Of a stretch of 64,000 bases of DNA, positions 38,172-50,565 are shown piece by piece; within the stretch, counting starts at the first letter, position 1, and every line of letters starts with the position of its first letter. The DNA comes from Anopheles merus. Its lineage: Eukaryota; Arthropoda; Insecta; Diptera; Culicidae. Position numbers and translations under genes: made by a program. Location: NCBI RefSeq assembly GCF_017562075.2, contig NC_054082.1:2970550-3034549 (forward strand), written 5' to 3'. The notes beneath the pieces were generated by a model that was not told the origin of the DNA, did no database searches, and worked only from the letters and a program-made list of their open reading frames with translations.

Positions 38172-39780
38172 TACGCGTACGTGTTGAACTGAATTGTAAC
38201 GTGTATGGTGTGGTCAATTACTGTAATAAATCAAGCACTTTTTTAAATTCGTTGTGTATGTTTGGGAATAAAAGTATCTTGAATTAAACGCGTGGGATGG
38301 AATTATAATTGTTTAAAAAATTAAATTCAAAACAGCACGGCAATTTGTTTTTTCGTGTTTTAAGCCCATGCAGCAAAAGTCGAAACGATCGTCAAGTTTA
38401 CCTTTCTCAGTATATCTTGGTAGACATTAGTTTTCGTTCAAAAACCAAGGTGTATGTGCATGATATGCACCAACACTCTGCAAAAAGTTTGTCGATTATA
38501 ATGCGAATACATTCTTAATGCTCGCACAGTATTGAATTCGATCGGGTTTGCAAACAAAATCAAATTTCTTACACGTTTATTTTATTTTCTCCAACAAAAA
38601 TCGAAAGTTTCGTTGGGTGCTTTTGATTTGGCCACTGACAGCTGTCACCGCGTCGAGCTTGGCTAGCTGGGTCAATCGCCATCGCTCGCAACATCAGACG
38701 CACACAGACGGGAAGCGAGCAGCGGGATTTGGTACAACAAATTTACACTCGCCCGAGATCGGACCGTGCTACCGCGGAAAGCTACCGTCGATGTGAGTTT
38801 TTATTGTGGCAGTAAATAAAACCTTCGCTTGGTTATGTTTTTACGGCTATGACGAGGTATGTGATTGTGAATGTGAATGGAGAAAAAAAAGGAAGCAAGC
38901 ATGCGTGTGAGAAAATGTCGAGTGTTTAGCAGCAAACCATCTCAAATGCAGCCCAAATATGCTGCCGTAACACGCGTGTGATGTGAGGTCTGAGTCCATA
39001 AAACACCCCTGGGTTTGTGTGTTTGGGTTGGCATTGTTTGAATTAGGTGTTGTGTGTGAGTGCATCGGCAAACAGCAATTCGCACCTAACAACGCAATAG
39101 AAATTATTGGATTGTGTGTGGTTGTTGTTTTTTTTTCTTCTTTCGCTTTGCCACTGGTGTTCTAAATTCGTGCCCACAGCTGACATCAACAAGAGACGCG
39201 CTTTGGAGCTGTAGCCCAAGGTCATTCGGCAGGCAGGTTTCCGGGAAACGGGTCGCTGTGCTGCGCACCGCAATTGCCATCCGGAACAATCAATTTGCCC
39301 GAGGGCGCTAGAGGGCGGCCATTTTCCCCGGACAGTTGCTCTCACCGGCCTGCGTGCTTTTGCGTGTGCTGCTGTGCTTGTGTGCGTGCGTGTGGAGCGT
39401 GTTCGCCGTGCGTTTGAGCGCAGGGTTGTGTGTTATATTGCTCGAGCATTTATTTGCTACCCAAAACCGTCCACTAGGAGTGCATTCGCCGGCAAATGGC
39501 GAGACAGTGGCGCACGCACAACAAATCATCGCGGCTGAACGCGATGTAAGCGCGTAGATATAGGTGTGTGTTTCGGGGTTTGCGCGTGCTGTGTTGCCGT
39601 AGTGTGCTAGCTGTCAGTGCGTGTGTACGTCGCTGTGTGAGTGTGTGTGTGTGTGTACGATGCGAACGGCAACATAGCAAGCGCCGCCGTGCTGCGGTAG
39701 CCGTTCTTTTGTATGCTTTTCTTCAGTCGCGGCCAGCACCGCACAGTCGCATGCGGTCTCTCTGGTACGGCAACATCACA

Positions 39781-39808
39781 CAACAACAACAACAACAACA
39801 ACAACAAT
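39781..39808. repeat. (CAA)n microsatellite
   Basis: About nine CAA units, uninterrupted. Confidence 0.9.
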
Positions 39809-40106
39809 AGCCACACAAACACTACTAGAGCAAGCGTGCTGTGCGTGTGAGGGCTTTTCTAATGGTGTGAAGGCGTTCGGGAGCGTTGTGTGCATGTGTC
39901 AGTAGCCAGCAAGGATTAACGCCGTATGAAGCAAGGTGGTGGTGCAAAAGGATTTAGTTTTTTTTTCCGCATCAGGCAAATCCCGGTATCTGTGTATGTT
40001 TGTGTGTGAGTGTGTGTGTGTGTGTGTGTGGGTGGATGCACACTACGCTGCATGAAAATAAATCCGCCGGTTGGCGTCATCCACTCACAGCGCGTAACGG
40101 GGTGTT

Positions 40107-40110
<4 letters not shown>

Positions 40111-40183
<73 letters not shown>
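40111..40183. repeat. (TG)n microsatellite, 73 bp
   Basis: About 36 perfect TG units, with a shorter TG tract at about 40006-40031. Both lie in the presumed leader of the 40725 gene. Confidence 0.95.
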
Positions 40184-40185
<2 letters not shown>

Positions 40186-40724
40186 GTCGAACCCGTGGCC
40201 TGCATTTGCAAAAGCTGGTGTGGTGTAAAAGTAATGTGTTGTTAGTTGCTTTCTTTCTTCCTTTCTCCGCATGCTGTTAACAACACATTGCCGCCCTGCA
40301 TCTGTGAAACCGGTGTGGTCGTTTTTGTGTGTGTGTGGCGAGTGAAAGTATGCTGTAGGTGTAACTTGATGTTGTTTTTTTCTGTTAAGTTTTTCTTCGA
40401 ATATAGCAGGAAAGGTGAAAGGCGGCTCTAGTTAGTGTGGTGATAGTGGTGGTGTTTTTTTTTTGGCATCGATAAAGAGAACCATCGCAGTACAACCCTG
40501 AAGGGCCAAGGCCAAGAGCCAAGGGAAACGGAGAAGGAAGAAGCAAAAGGCTCTACTACAAAAGCGTAGTAGGCCAGCAGTGAACGACCAGAGGGAGGTG
40601 TTTTGTTTTTATTCTTCTTCTTCTTGTTGCTGTGCTCAGTGTGTGATTGAAGAACGCGGTTTAGTGGTGAATCTTCCATCAAGTCCGTTGTGCAAACGGG
40701 GACCACCCCCTTGTTGAATGTCTT

Positions 40725-40868
40725 ATGGCGGCGTCAGGAGGCAACATGGAAACGGACGAGCTTTCCGATACGATGAACGATTTTCTTCCACTGCTGCCGG
40801 AAAACATCAAACAGGAGCTGTTTGATGCAACCGAAAAGGGCAACCTGTGTGACAGTGTGGAAAATAAG
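40725..40868 (+). CDS. Probable first coding exon of an unrecognised gene with a long downstream intron
   Basis: 48 codons, from MAASGGNMETDELSDTMNDF to CDSVENK, then a consensus donor AAG|GTAAGT in phase 0. The sequence is acidic with hydrophobic LPLLPENIKQELFD, which would suit an N-terminal interaction or activation segment, but I do not recognise it. The second Met (codon 8, at 40746, CAACATGG) has the better start context. An upstream ATG at 40718 opens an overlapping out-of-frame ORF ending at 40825. No second coding exon was identified up to 64000, so the first intron may exceed 23 kb, as in many dipteran regulatory genes. Confidence 0.55.
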
Positions 40869-42743
40869 GTAAGTTTGTACTTGCTTTGCCTCTGCAGCTT
40901 GCGGTATTTGCGGGGTGGTTGATGATTAAATTCTCGATAAATATTAATTTTCTGTACGTACTCAGAAATGCATTTTCCGAATGGCGCCTGAATGCACATC
41001 AAACAGAAATGTAAATCGAAACGGGAGTTCCGAGTACTTGCAAACCACCTCGATTGCTCGAAATGTACGGAAAAGGAGTGAGAAGATGAATAATTGCAAC
41101 TTCATTCATTCGTGTTCCATACGGTTCAATAGTTATGATTTGGTTATGGTTGCATTTATGTTGTTGCCGCCTCATATTCCATTAGAATATGGAAGTGTTT
41201 GTATAATTTAACAAGAAACCATCTTACTAGCTCCCTACTATAATCGATCCAGCGTTATATGCCAAGCTATCCAAATTTATGTGATTTATTGTAATGGCAA
41301 GCTGGTGCTGCTGACGATTGTTATAGCAAAACGTTAATCTAATTGCTTTGCGTCCAATGGATATGCGGCAAATGTACTCTGAACACGTTACAAACTCATT
41401 TCCCTCAGTTTGATGAATCAACAGAACAGAGTTTGAATAATCAAAAAGCGCTCCAAAAGCATTGTTCACAAATTACTGTTGGATAAAATTGTATAGTTAA
41501 ATATCGTTTGTATACAAAATTCGTTCTTTTGTCCCTTTTGTTTCATTAAGGGAGAAACGTGAGCCTTTTCGGGGAAATTAAATTACCAAATGTGAATGAC
41601 ATTTCTCCTTCGCGTACAAAAAAAAAACTCGAGCTTTTCGAAATGGAAATGACACTGTAACAAAACAAAATAATGATAATTTAATCCCTTGTCCCGCTCT
41701 TGATATTACTCTTTTTTCCACGAACCGCTGGTGCTCGCTTTAACAGTTTCTGGATTTATGGAGCAAAATTGTACTTTTGCCGTTTAACGCAAGCAAATTA
41801 AATGGCAGAACTGCGAGGAGCAAGTGGCAATAATGCAGTTTTTTGTTTGTTTTGTAATTGATTGGATTAGAAATATAATATGCAATAATTTCTTTACACG
41901 AAATTTCCAATCATTTTACATTATTTTTCATATTTATTCAGCTTTCCTGCAGCATCTATTTTCTATAGTAGTAAAAATTAACTGAACTATAAGTTTAACA
42001 TGTTGAAAGTCGTAAGGCTGCCCGTGGTTTATGTTTTGTTTTGGATTCAAGCGCCATTTTGCTAGGGAAGCGTTGTACTCTTCTAGTGGAGGCGCCCAGC
42101 CTTGGATTGGCAGTGAACAACAATATCGTCCGGAGAGGAGTGGCTAGTGGTCTCTGACACAATAGCGAATACAAATAACCGGAATGGTTTTTTGACTTCA
42201 TTTCATACCTATCTTGTATTTTTCGATTTGATAAAGTGTTACTAAGAAAAGGGGTACACTTAAATTTTAGAAAGGATATTCAAAACCTTTTTGTGGATTA
42301 ATATTCTTTATAAAATAATATGTAAAATTGTGCTAGGATTGTATTTATGTATCTATTTAAGGTTTTTCTCTTTGGAAATCATTCACTAAATCCATCCAGT
42401 GTTGTTTATTCCTCCGTCATGTTGCTTGTTGATGTGATGTGGAGGCGAAAACAAGCAGGCCATGTTCCTAACACACTCACGCGCCCCTTCGTCGCGCATC
42501 AAGCATACAGTGTTCGTGTGAAGAACAAATTCGATCAGAAAGAAGAGAAGAGAAACCAAGTGAGAAATACAAACACTCTCGCGAAGCATCCATTCCGTCT
42601 AGCGTAGCGATGGGGAGGATTGTCTGCTCTCGTGCGGGGAAAACGGTTTTTCTAAGATTTTTATATTCACTGCCAGCGTGTTTAACCTTGCTCGCCCGCT
42701 TCGGGGAACGACCGTCTCCCAGCACCGGTCTGTCTCGCAAGCA

Positions 42744-42759
42744 CCCCCCCCCCCCCCCC
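42744..42759. repeat. Poly-C homopolymer (16 bp)
   Basis: Uninterrupted run of 16 C. Confidence 0.95.
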
Positions 42760-44034
42760 ACACGATGTTTGTATGCGGGGTGGAGGAAGCAATGGTTCGA
42801 AACCCCAAAGGTTCGCTTTCGCCCAGACAACACCGTGTCACGCTGGAAGATAATTTACAACCATCTGCGTGGAGAGTGTGAAGGGAAGCAGAGTGTGTGG
42901 GTGGAAGGTACCGCAGTGGTGTGCGGGGGATTGTGAGGATAAAGGGAGCGAAAGGAATAGTAAAAGTACGCGATGCCGGACTGTGCGCGCACATGCTGAC
43001 ATTGTCATCGTCAGCTGATCGGCCGCGCAACAACCTTGAAACCCTCCGGCGTGCCCCCACCATCTCATCAGCACCGCGTGCATAAGGTGTGGGGAGTGTG
43101 TGTGTGTGTGTGTTTGTTATGCGGTGGTGTGGGTTTAAATTACTCGCAGATTGCATTAGAATGCGTGGTATTACGCAGAGCAATGTTTATGTGTAATTTA
43201 TTATCAATTTCAAATGAAATACATGATTTTTGTTAACGATTTCAAAGGGTCGTTAAATTCGGATGGACATGGGCGCATGCAAAATATTCATCACAAAATA
43301 TTAATTAAACAACTTGGTTGCAATGTGAAACATTTCGCATCGGGGAAAATTAAAGAATGTGCAACGTGCAGAGCCTATATGCCGTCGTGTCCAAAATGTG
43401 TGTCCTGTTTTGCTGTTGCCTGTGTGTATGACACCCCGATATACCAATACCAGCGGCTTTGTGGAATGGCGCGAAAATGTGTAAAAAATCCAGAAAACTC
43501 CAACCGTCCCTTTTGCCCTGTTCGCAATATTGCTATTGTTTGAGGGTAAATAATATTGTTTCATCCCCTCTGCTCTAGCAACAATGCGGTAAGCAGCTTT
43601 AGCACGGGAAAGTGTGGCCTAGCGAAATGCACCTTTCTGCGTCCCTTTCTCCGTTGCATCTCCTGGTGCAGCTTTGCGGTCGAACGCCGTTTGCGGCTGC
43701 GTTGCTGGTGTGGGATTCGTTGGGGCGTAAAGTATTTGATGTCGAGGAATATAGGAATTTGGGGGAAAGGATTTAACAAAGTATTTGGAAGCTATAAGAC
43801 CGCACTCTCGCTGTTTGCGGTACGGTTTAAACCGGGTTCATTTATGTTTTTTGTTTGTCTAATAGGAAGCTGCTAAAAGCATTAGCAAGTGGATTAAATT
43901 TTTCAAATTAATGTGTATTCTGTGTATGTTGATGAAATAATAGAGAAACAAATCTTCCATTTGGATTTATTGTAACTTATTAAAAAAAACCTGTACTGTT
44001 TAGATCAAATTGTATTCAATGCTGCTGTACATTC

Positions 44035-44110
44035 ATTTAAAATAAATAAATCAAATAAATTAATAAATTAATAAATAAATGAAATCAAATAAATCAACAA
44101 AAGCAATACG
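44035..44110. repeat. AAAT-type AT-rich simple repeat
   Basis: Irregular repetition of AATAAATCAAATAAATTAAT-like units. Confidence 0.8.
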
Positions 44111-46025
44111 GCCCTTTTGGACCGTACAATCGCTCCTAAATAAATAAAAATCACTAACATATTGATTGACGCCTGTATTATCTATCAGAATATATGAAGA
44201 AGAAGGTTCTAACTCAATACAAACAATTATCATATTATTCAGAGCTCTTCAGAATTCTAGAATATTCACAACAAGTAGATGTCGATTCATTAGTTTTAAT
44301 TCAAACACGGTTAATTAGCGCATATTGATTGGTGTTCCCTGTCAAGTGGAAAATTTAACACCACTGTTGATGATGCTAAGTCCCACCTCCAACACAGGTT
44401 GTTTATTCCGTTCTGTTTTTTGTTGCTTTTTAGTTTGTCTCTATTTATTTGTTTATTTTATGAGCGTCAAAAAGCAGTCAAACAGATGAACAAAAGAACA
44501 AGCGAGAAACATTTGACGAGTTGCATGCATTTGGTAGAGTAAAGAACCCTGTTTTGTATGATTTGGTTCGATGCAACTTCTTCCTGTCTCGTGGTGGTCG
44601 CAGCTTCCACTCAGCCATGCCCCCGCCAAGTTTGAATAAATAAACGTTTAAAATGTACATTAGAAATTCTGCTTCTACTCGTTTGCATGTTGATGCAAAA
44701 TAATAGGGTTAGGGGAAATATGTTTAGCGGTGTCCAGCGATGCATAAACTAGGTAGCATAGAATTAGCTGTTTAATCAGTGTATTAGTGGAACGGGTTTG
44801 GCGAAATTTATACTGATGACAGCACAAATTCGCATCACAATTTAAATTTGAAAAAAAAAAGCTCCAAACAAGCTGACGTCGAGCGTTGGAAACAGTCCGA
44901 TAACCTGGTGCTGGGAATGGTATGGTGCTGCTGCTGCTGCTTTCTATGTAATTTCTAGCCATTCCGACGGACAGGCCATTTAAATGAATATTTTCACCAA
45001 AGCTTAACGAGCGCTCGCGAGATGCTGCATGACGGTGGTGGCCGTTGGATCGTCAGACCCACCCGGGGTTGTAAAATGCAAAAAGCTAGAAATGAAGGTG
45101 AAAAAACGCGCCACTCCACATAAACGACCAATTCATATGCAGCATCACGAAACGATCGTTCAACGTACCAACAGCGCGGCAGTTTTAACCCGGCATCCAT
45201 AAAGGTTATTGAATGATAGGACGTTATTTTTTAACGATATTATCGTCATATCTTCTTCGAATACTCTCACAGACAGACCGCACACGCACACACACACATC
45301 TACACTAGGCACTTTTGTCGAGGGTCGAGATCTCGCGCTTTGGCCGCGCTCTTCTCCTTTGCTCGCGGGTGGGTGGGTAGCACGAAAGAGTGTTGGAGAA
45401 ATGTGGTGGATCCTTTCTCCGGGTCCTGTTGTCTGTCTCATCGTCATCATTTCGGTGACCGGGGCAAGGCATATTATTATAATTTCCGATTGCCCAATTT
45501 CCCCGATATGTATTCGAGGAGCGCAATTTCCGCAAACAGATGATCGGAACGAGGACGGAATGTGATTTCGCAAGGGCGAGAGAAACAGCAGATGTTGTGG
45601 CTGAATTGGGCCGAAGGATTATATAAGCTGGATGAAACTTTGATTGCGGAACAGCACAGACACAGCCCTGTATTGTGTGGTTTTTGTGTATTTTTACGTG
45701 TTGGCAGTATTTGGCATAAATTAACGCAAATTCGACATGAGTAAGGAAGGATATATTGCAACAAGGAGTTATTTATGTTTAATCAAAAAAGCAATATTCA
45801 TGAACTCCCTCCGAAAACACAAAACCACAAAAACAGTAGTTGTGCAAAAATAAATGTGCGATTTTATAATGAATCAAAATGAACACAAAAATGCAAACGA
45901 GAATAGCTCGGAAAGTTCTCCTCTTCGATTTACTTTTTCCGTGTTTATTAAGCAAACACCACATTTCGGGTGAAAATCCTTTCCGAATGGCAGATTTGTT
46001 TGAATCATCCGCTGGTTTACGCTTG

Positions 46026-46393
<368 letters not shown>

Positions 46394-47114
46394 TCGACGG
46401 TGTGTTTGTGGCCCGCCGTTCTTCTTCTTCTTCTTTGCGGACGGTGGCGGTCCATTTCATTCCTGCAACATGAAACGATAACATTCGAAATTAAAATATA
46501 CCGCTGCAGACGTAATATCGTTAGCATAACAAAACAACACCAGCGCACGCGCTCGCTCGCTCGCTCGGTTCGCGAACCGACCGTTCTCCTTGTCCCGCGT
46601 GTGTACGTGTGTGTGCGTGCCGGTTCCCGGAGTGCCAAAAAAGGGACGTTCCTGGTTTGTGTTCCTATTTTTGCAAACTGCAAAGCTTTGGATGGGCAGT
46701 TTGCGGAGGAGAAAGAGGAAAGCAGATGAGAGGGTTGGGGCTTGTGTGTGTTGGGGGCCTGGGGTAGTATGGATGTGTTGGTAAATTGGTTTCATAAAGC
46801 GAGAATTATGCTTTCCGCATGAATAAATTACCAAAATGTGATCAATCGGGGGTTCCGTGTGCACAAGCAGCGCGCGAAATTGCCATTTGCGAAAGCTTTT
46901 CGGCTTGCAACGATTGTAACGGCACAAATAGTAGTTGTGAGCACGCTTTGCGTATCATTTGATTGTGTTATAATTTATTTTTGGAAAATAAAAATAATAA
47001 CGCTAGACAGTAAATGAGTTATGGGGCTATTGAATCAGGAAATTTGGGTATTTGGTGAAGGTATGCTACCTGACTATCATTTCTCAATGCGAAAACTAAT
47101 GATCGAGGTCGTTA

Positions 47115-47158
47115 AAACCGGTCCTAAATGCAGATTAGGATAGCATTTAGACCGGTTT
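47115..47158. repeat. Near-perfect hairpin, 16-bp arms, 11-nt loop
   Basis: The left arm AAACCGGTCCTAAATGC (47115-47131) pairs with the right arm GCATTTAGACCGGTTT (47143-47158), with a single bulged C. It lies about 240 bp beyond the 3' end of the 77-aa gene. Confidence 0.85.
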
Positions 47159-47391
47159 CATGGGAAATGTTTTTACATCCATTGTTTCTTTCGAGCAATC
47201 AAAGGACCGTCCGTTTTGACCAATGCAAAGGATGTTAATTCAACAAGTAAATGTTAATTAAATAATTAATTTATCATACAGGTTGTGCAATATCAATGAA
47301 ATCGACTCCATAAATCAATAAGCTTATTTAAAGATACCAAAAATATCAACTTTATCAAATGTTTTTAAAATTATCGATGAAAACCCGAAGG

Positions 47392-47397
47392 TTTATT
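47392..47397 (-). terminator. Poly(A) signal AATAAA of the 77-aa gene
   Basis: AATAAA begins 3 nt after the stop codon of the minus-strand small gene, which supports that exon being terminal. Confidence 0.65.
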
Positions 47398-47400
47398 AGA

Positions 47401-48086
47401 TTAAAAAGCCAACTTATACCAAGCCCGGACGGTATCGATTCCCATTTGAAACATTTCCTCTAATGAAGGACTGTCCAATGGCGTGCTTCGAATCAGTTTA
47501 GAACGCTTGTACAGGCCATCGTAACGGTGGAGGTCCAAGAAACTAGCAAAAAGAATAGAAAATAATGACCTATAAAAGTGAATGGCATTTTGAGGAATTT
47601 CATGACGCGTGTGTGACGCCCCGAAATGATGCCATCAAACATTCCTTCGACAGCAGCAGCAGCAGTCGTCACATTCGAATGTGATTACACTATGCAGATG
47701 ATCACGCCAGGGTGCTAATCGTTAAAATAAACACGCCTGCGATTGCGATTTACTGCTTCAATGCAAACATTACCATTGCAAAGAGTATTCGAAGGATGTC
47801 GATGTTTCCGAAGCATTAAATGTATGTTTATCTGAATGGTGTGTGTTTGCCTTCCAATTTAACAACCGGCCCCGGTGCATATCCGGTAGCTTTTTTAGTG
47901 TGTGTGAGTGACAGTGTTCTGCATGAGGTTCGCTTTTTCTCTTCGTCGTTGTCACAGTAATCCTTTTTTCTACGTTATTACAGTTTCCACTTACCGCTTT
48001 TGCCAGTTACTGAGTGATCGGTCGTTACCTGTGCCGGTGTAACAGCTGCTTGCTTTTCCCACAGCACCTAATGCCATCAGCATCAT
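47401..48086 (-). CDS. Two-exon gene for an unrecognised 77-aa protein
   Basis: Minus strand. Exon 1 is 47995-48086 (30 codons + CG) and exon 2 is 47401-47542 (T + 46 codons + stop). They are joined by a 452-bp intron with donor GTAAGT and a pyrimidine-rich TTTTTGCTAG acceptor, and the phases match exactly. The protein starts MMLMALGAVGKASSC, a short hydrophobic stretch. It continues with NDRSLSNWQKR across the splice into FLDLHRYDGLYKRSK and ends with amphipathic SLEEMFQMGIDTVRAWYKLAF. Two dibasic sites (KR at 30-31 and 43-44) could be peptide-processing sites, or the protein could be a small membrane or mitochondrial one. I do not recognise a family. The open frame continues upstream of the first ATG with hydrophobic residues but without a Met. 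It lies antisense within the presumed long intron of the 40725 gene. Confidence 0.68.
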
Positions 48087-48902
48087 TAAGTTTGCAGTAA
48101 CAGCAACAACAGCAACAACAGTTATGTTTGCACTGGTGTGCAGTGTCGTTAGAACAAACAAAGAGCGACCAGCGGTGGAAACGAGCAGAGTGTGTGGAGG
48201 AGGAGGCGCAAGAAAATTCGCATCATGATAACCGATTAATAATGGATCATTGATGGTAGCAGTGGGAGGAGGGAGTAGTAGCGCTCAGCACACAATCATA
48301 ATGCTCTCTCGCCAATGTCGTCTTCCATGCGCTCTGTGTGGTGTGTGCAAGCATTTATGGAGACATTTTTATGCCATTTTATACTACATTACACACCCAC
48401 CACCAGCAGCCAGCCGCCTACAAGGCCGCTGGTGGAAGGCAAAGATATGGACACCGACATTATTTGCTCGTTTTTTGGTAAATGTCTTCGGTCGGTAGTG
48501 ATTGTAAAGTAGTTTTTGGACGTTCGCTTCGTCGCTAATGTGAGCTTCACAGAAAGATTAATACACATTTTGATGGAGTTTCGTTTTGAACCCGCAAAAA
48601 AAGAAAATGAAATTAAGCTTTCGTTTTTACCCTTTCTCGCAAAAGGCTGTTTTTGCCAATTTCAACCAACGGTACAGCTTTCTGATCGAATTTAATTTTA
48701 GTTTCTACCCCTCCCCAAAAAAAAACGAAGCTCCCTGTGACCGATCCACGGCAGAGCTTCTGGGGGTAGATTAATGGATGGCATTGAACGGCAAATCAAT
48801 CATTGTCAGTGTAGAAGCTATGCAAAAATACTTCGGCCCGGAAGGACGACGGTGGTCAAGGGCAGGGAGGGCGGTGCTGATGATAGGGGAGCGAAGAGGG
48901 GT

Positions 48903-48914
48903 GGGGGGGGGGGG
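48903..48914. repeat. Poly-G homopolymer (12 bp)
   Basis: Uninterrupted G run in a G-rich context. Confidence 0.9.
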
Positions 48915-50565
48915 TTGTTGGTTTGCGTGGGATGCACGATGCGAAATTGCGCTCCATCATTCTATCAATCATGCTGCTGCAGCAAGCACACCAACTAATG
49001 CTGATAGATCGCCGGCCTGCACAGCAACAACAGTAGCAGCAGCAGCAGCTGATCGTTATATGGATGTGCCATCTTTGTTATGATGCGAAATTATGAAAAA
49101 AAGGTTTATAGTATTATACATTCTTTTGATTTGTGTTTGGATTGAATTTATTGCTCTTTTTTTTTAGGAAAGTTGTTTCGACGCATAGTGATCGATATAA
49201 ATTCTTCTTACCCGCTTATTGCACTACATTCCGTCTAACAAATCTCTAGTATCTGTTAGTGCAATAACTATCAAGCGCCAGTTGGATATCCTTCCGTGAT
49301 AAATCAGCTTTATTTCCTTCCAAAGCCCACTGAAAATTTTCCTTTTTTTTTAACGCCAAGCCAACACTACATTGCGAAGGGAGCTACCCCGCACGCACCA
49401 TAGTGAGAGCAGTTCGCAAAAAGAACTTTTTGGACGATAATAGAGATTTGATTGTGCGAAGTCAGAAAACCGTAAAGAAAAGTTGTGCTCGCAGAAATTC
49501 ACAATGCTGGGGGGGTGGAGGCTTGTGATAAGAAAATGTTATCTTTTCGACTCCGGAAGCAGTTCGTTTTATTTCCTGCTGGCGTTGCTGTGATAGGTTT
49601 TTTGTCGGTTAGCTTGATTTGAAAGCAGATCCGGTTTATTCATTCTTAAAGTTTCATATCATGGCACCAAAGTTTTATCTTTTTTTTTCTTTCATTCGAG
49701 GTCAAACTACTGTGGTGTTTGGTTTCCAAGCATTCCATAGAATAGATTTATCTGCCCAAACTTCTCTTGGCGTCCTTAAGCATTCAAACGCGTTTGAACT
49801 ATTCCGAAATCAGTGGTTTCCACAGCGTGAAGAAGGTCCTCGCACCAGTCCATTGGTAGGCATCTCTTGGGAGTTTAAGTGCAGCTGAAATAGCGAGCCC
49901 TCACCCTCGGCTCGGCGTCTTTGCATTCGATTTTCGTTTAGAATTATTCTTCAGGGCCCGGCCCCCCCGAGTGTAACAAGAGTGTTTAGGCTTTGCGCGT
50001 AAGCTGACACGACGTCGCTCGGTTCTCTTGCCCGGTCGGTTGCTCCAAACTTGAGTTTTTCAAGTGATCGCTTCAAGTGACGCCGTTGGCGACTCAAGAG
50101 TGAACACACTTGAGGATGATGATGGCAGTCGCTCCATGCACTCACACTCGCACGACCACCGGATAGGAGCGCTGGATTTTTGTGTTTCAACCATTCATTG
50201 CACAGTAGAGAGCAGTGTACGGTACGGTGTGTGTGTTCTCTGGCGGTTTTCATTACTTTCTGTCTTTCTGAGGGAGGGTAACGAAGTTATCGTAACGTTT
50301 TATCATCATTCTTCGTTCAAGTGATTTAATGCATGGGGTAATTTTATTTTACCCGTCATTAAGCGTGATCCACAGCGTTGCTTACGGTCTTTAAATCGTA
50401 TGCTTTGCAGCTTAATGATCACAGTTTAATGCAATATTAAAGACAAACTTTTAATAGCCGGGATGGTAACTATTGGAATTTTGCCAACAGTTTTTTTTAC
50501 CACCCTTTCAACAGTAGTAGATGCTTTACTATCCAATGCCAGTGTTTCAAATAGTGGTGGGAGCT

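Larger units (their letters stand above)
38172..40724 (+). promoter_or_regulatory. Probable promoter and long 5' leader of the 40725 gene
   Basis: A perfect palindrome TGACAGCTGTCA (38636-38647) precedes an initiator-like ATCAGAC (about 38693). A donor-like GAT|GTGAGT follows at about 38793. Acceptor-like CCCACAG (about 39179) and CGCATCAG (about 39976) then lead into a repeat-rich leader with CAA and TG arrays, up to the start codon at 40725. Transcript structure is inference. Confidence 0.35.

Noticed and set aside
42599..43183. 194-codon minus-strand frame
   Set aside because: It runs through the poly-C tract and CA repeats with several opposite-strand frames. The composition is arginine/serine noise.
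43214..43543. Cys-rich 109-codon plus-strand frame
   Set aside because: Cysteine spacing gives no known finger, there are no splice or promoter signals, and it lies in AT-rich probable intron.
43570..43590. Possible 10-nt microexon between CTCTAG and GTAAGC
   Set aside because: Signals are present, but a 10-nt exon cannot be supported without transcripts.
49140..49250. Acceptor-like (T)n TTAG followed by short open frames
   Set aside because: All three phases stop within about 25 codons, and none extends the 40725 exon convincingly.
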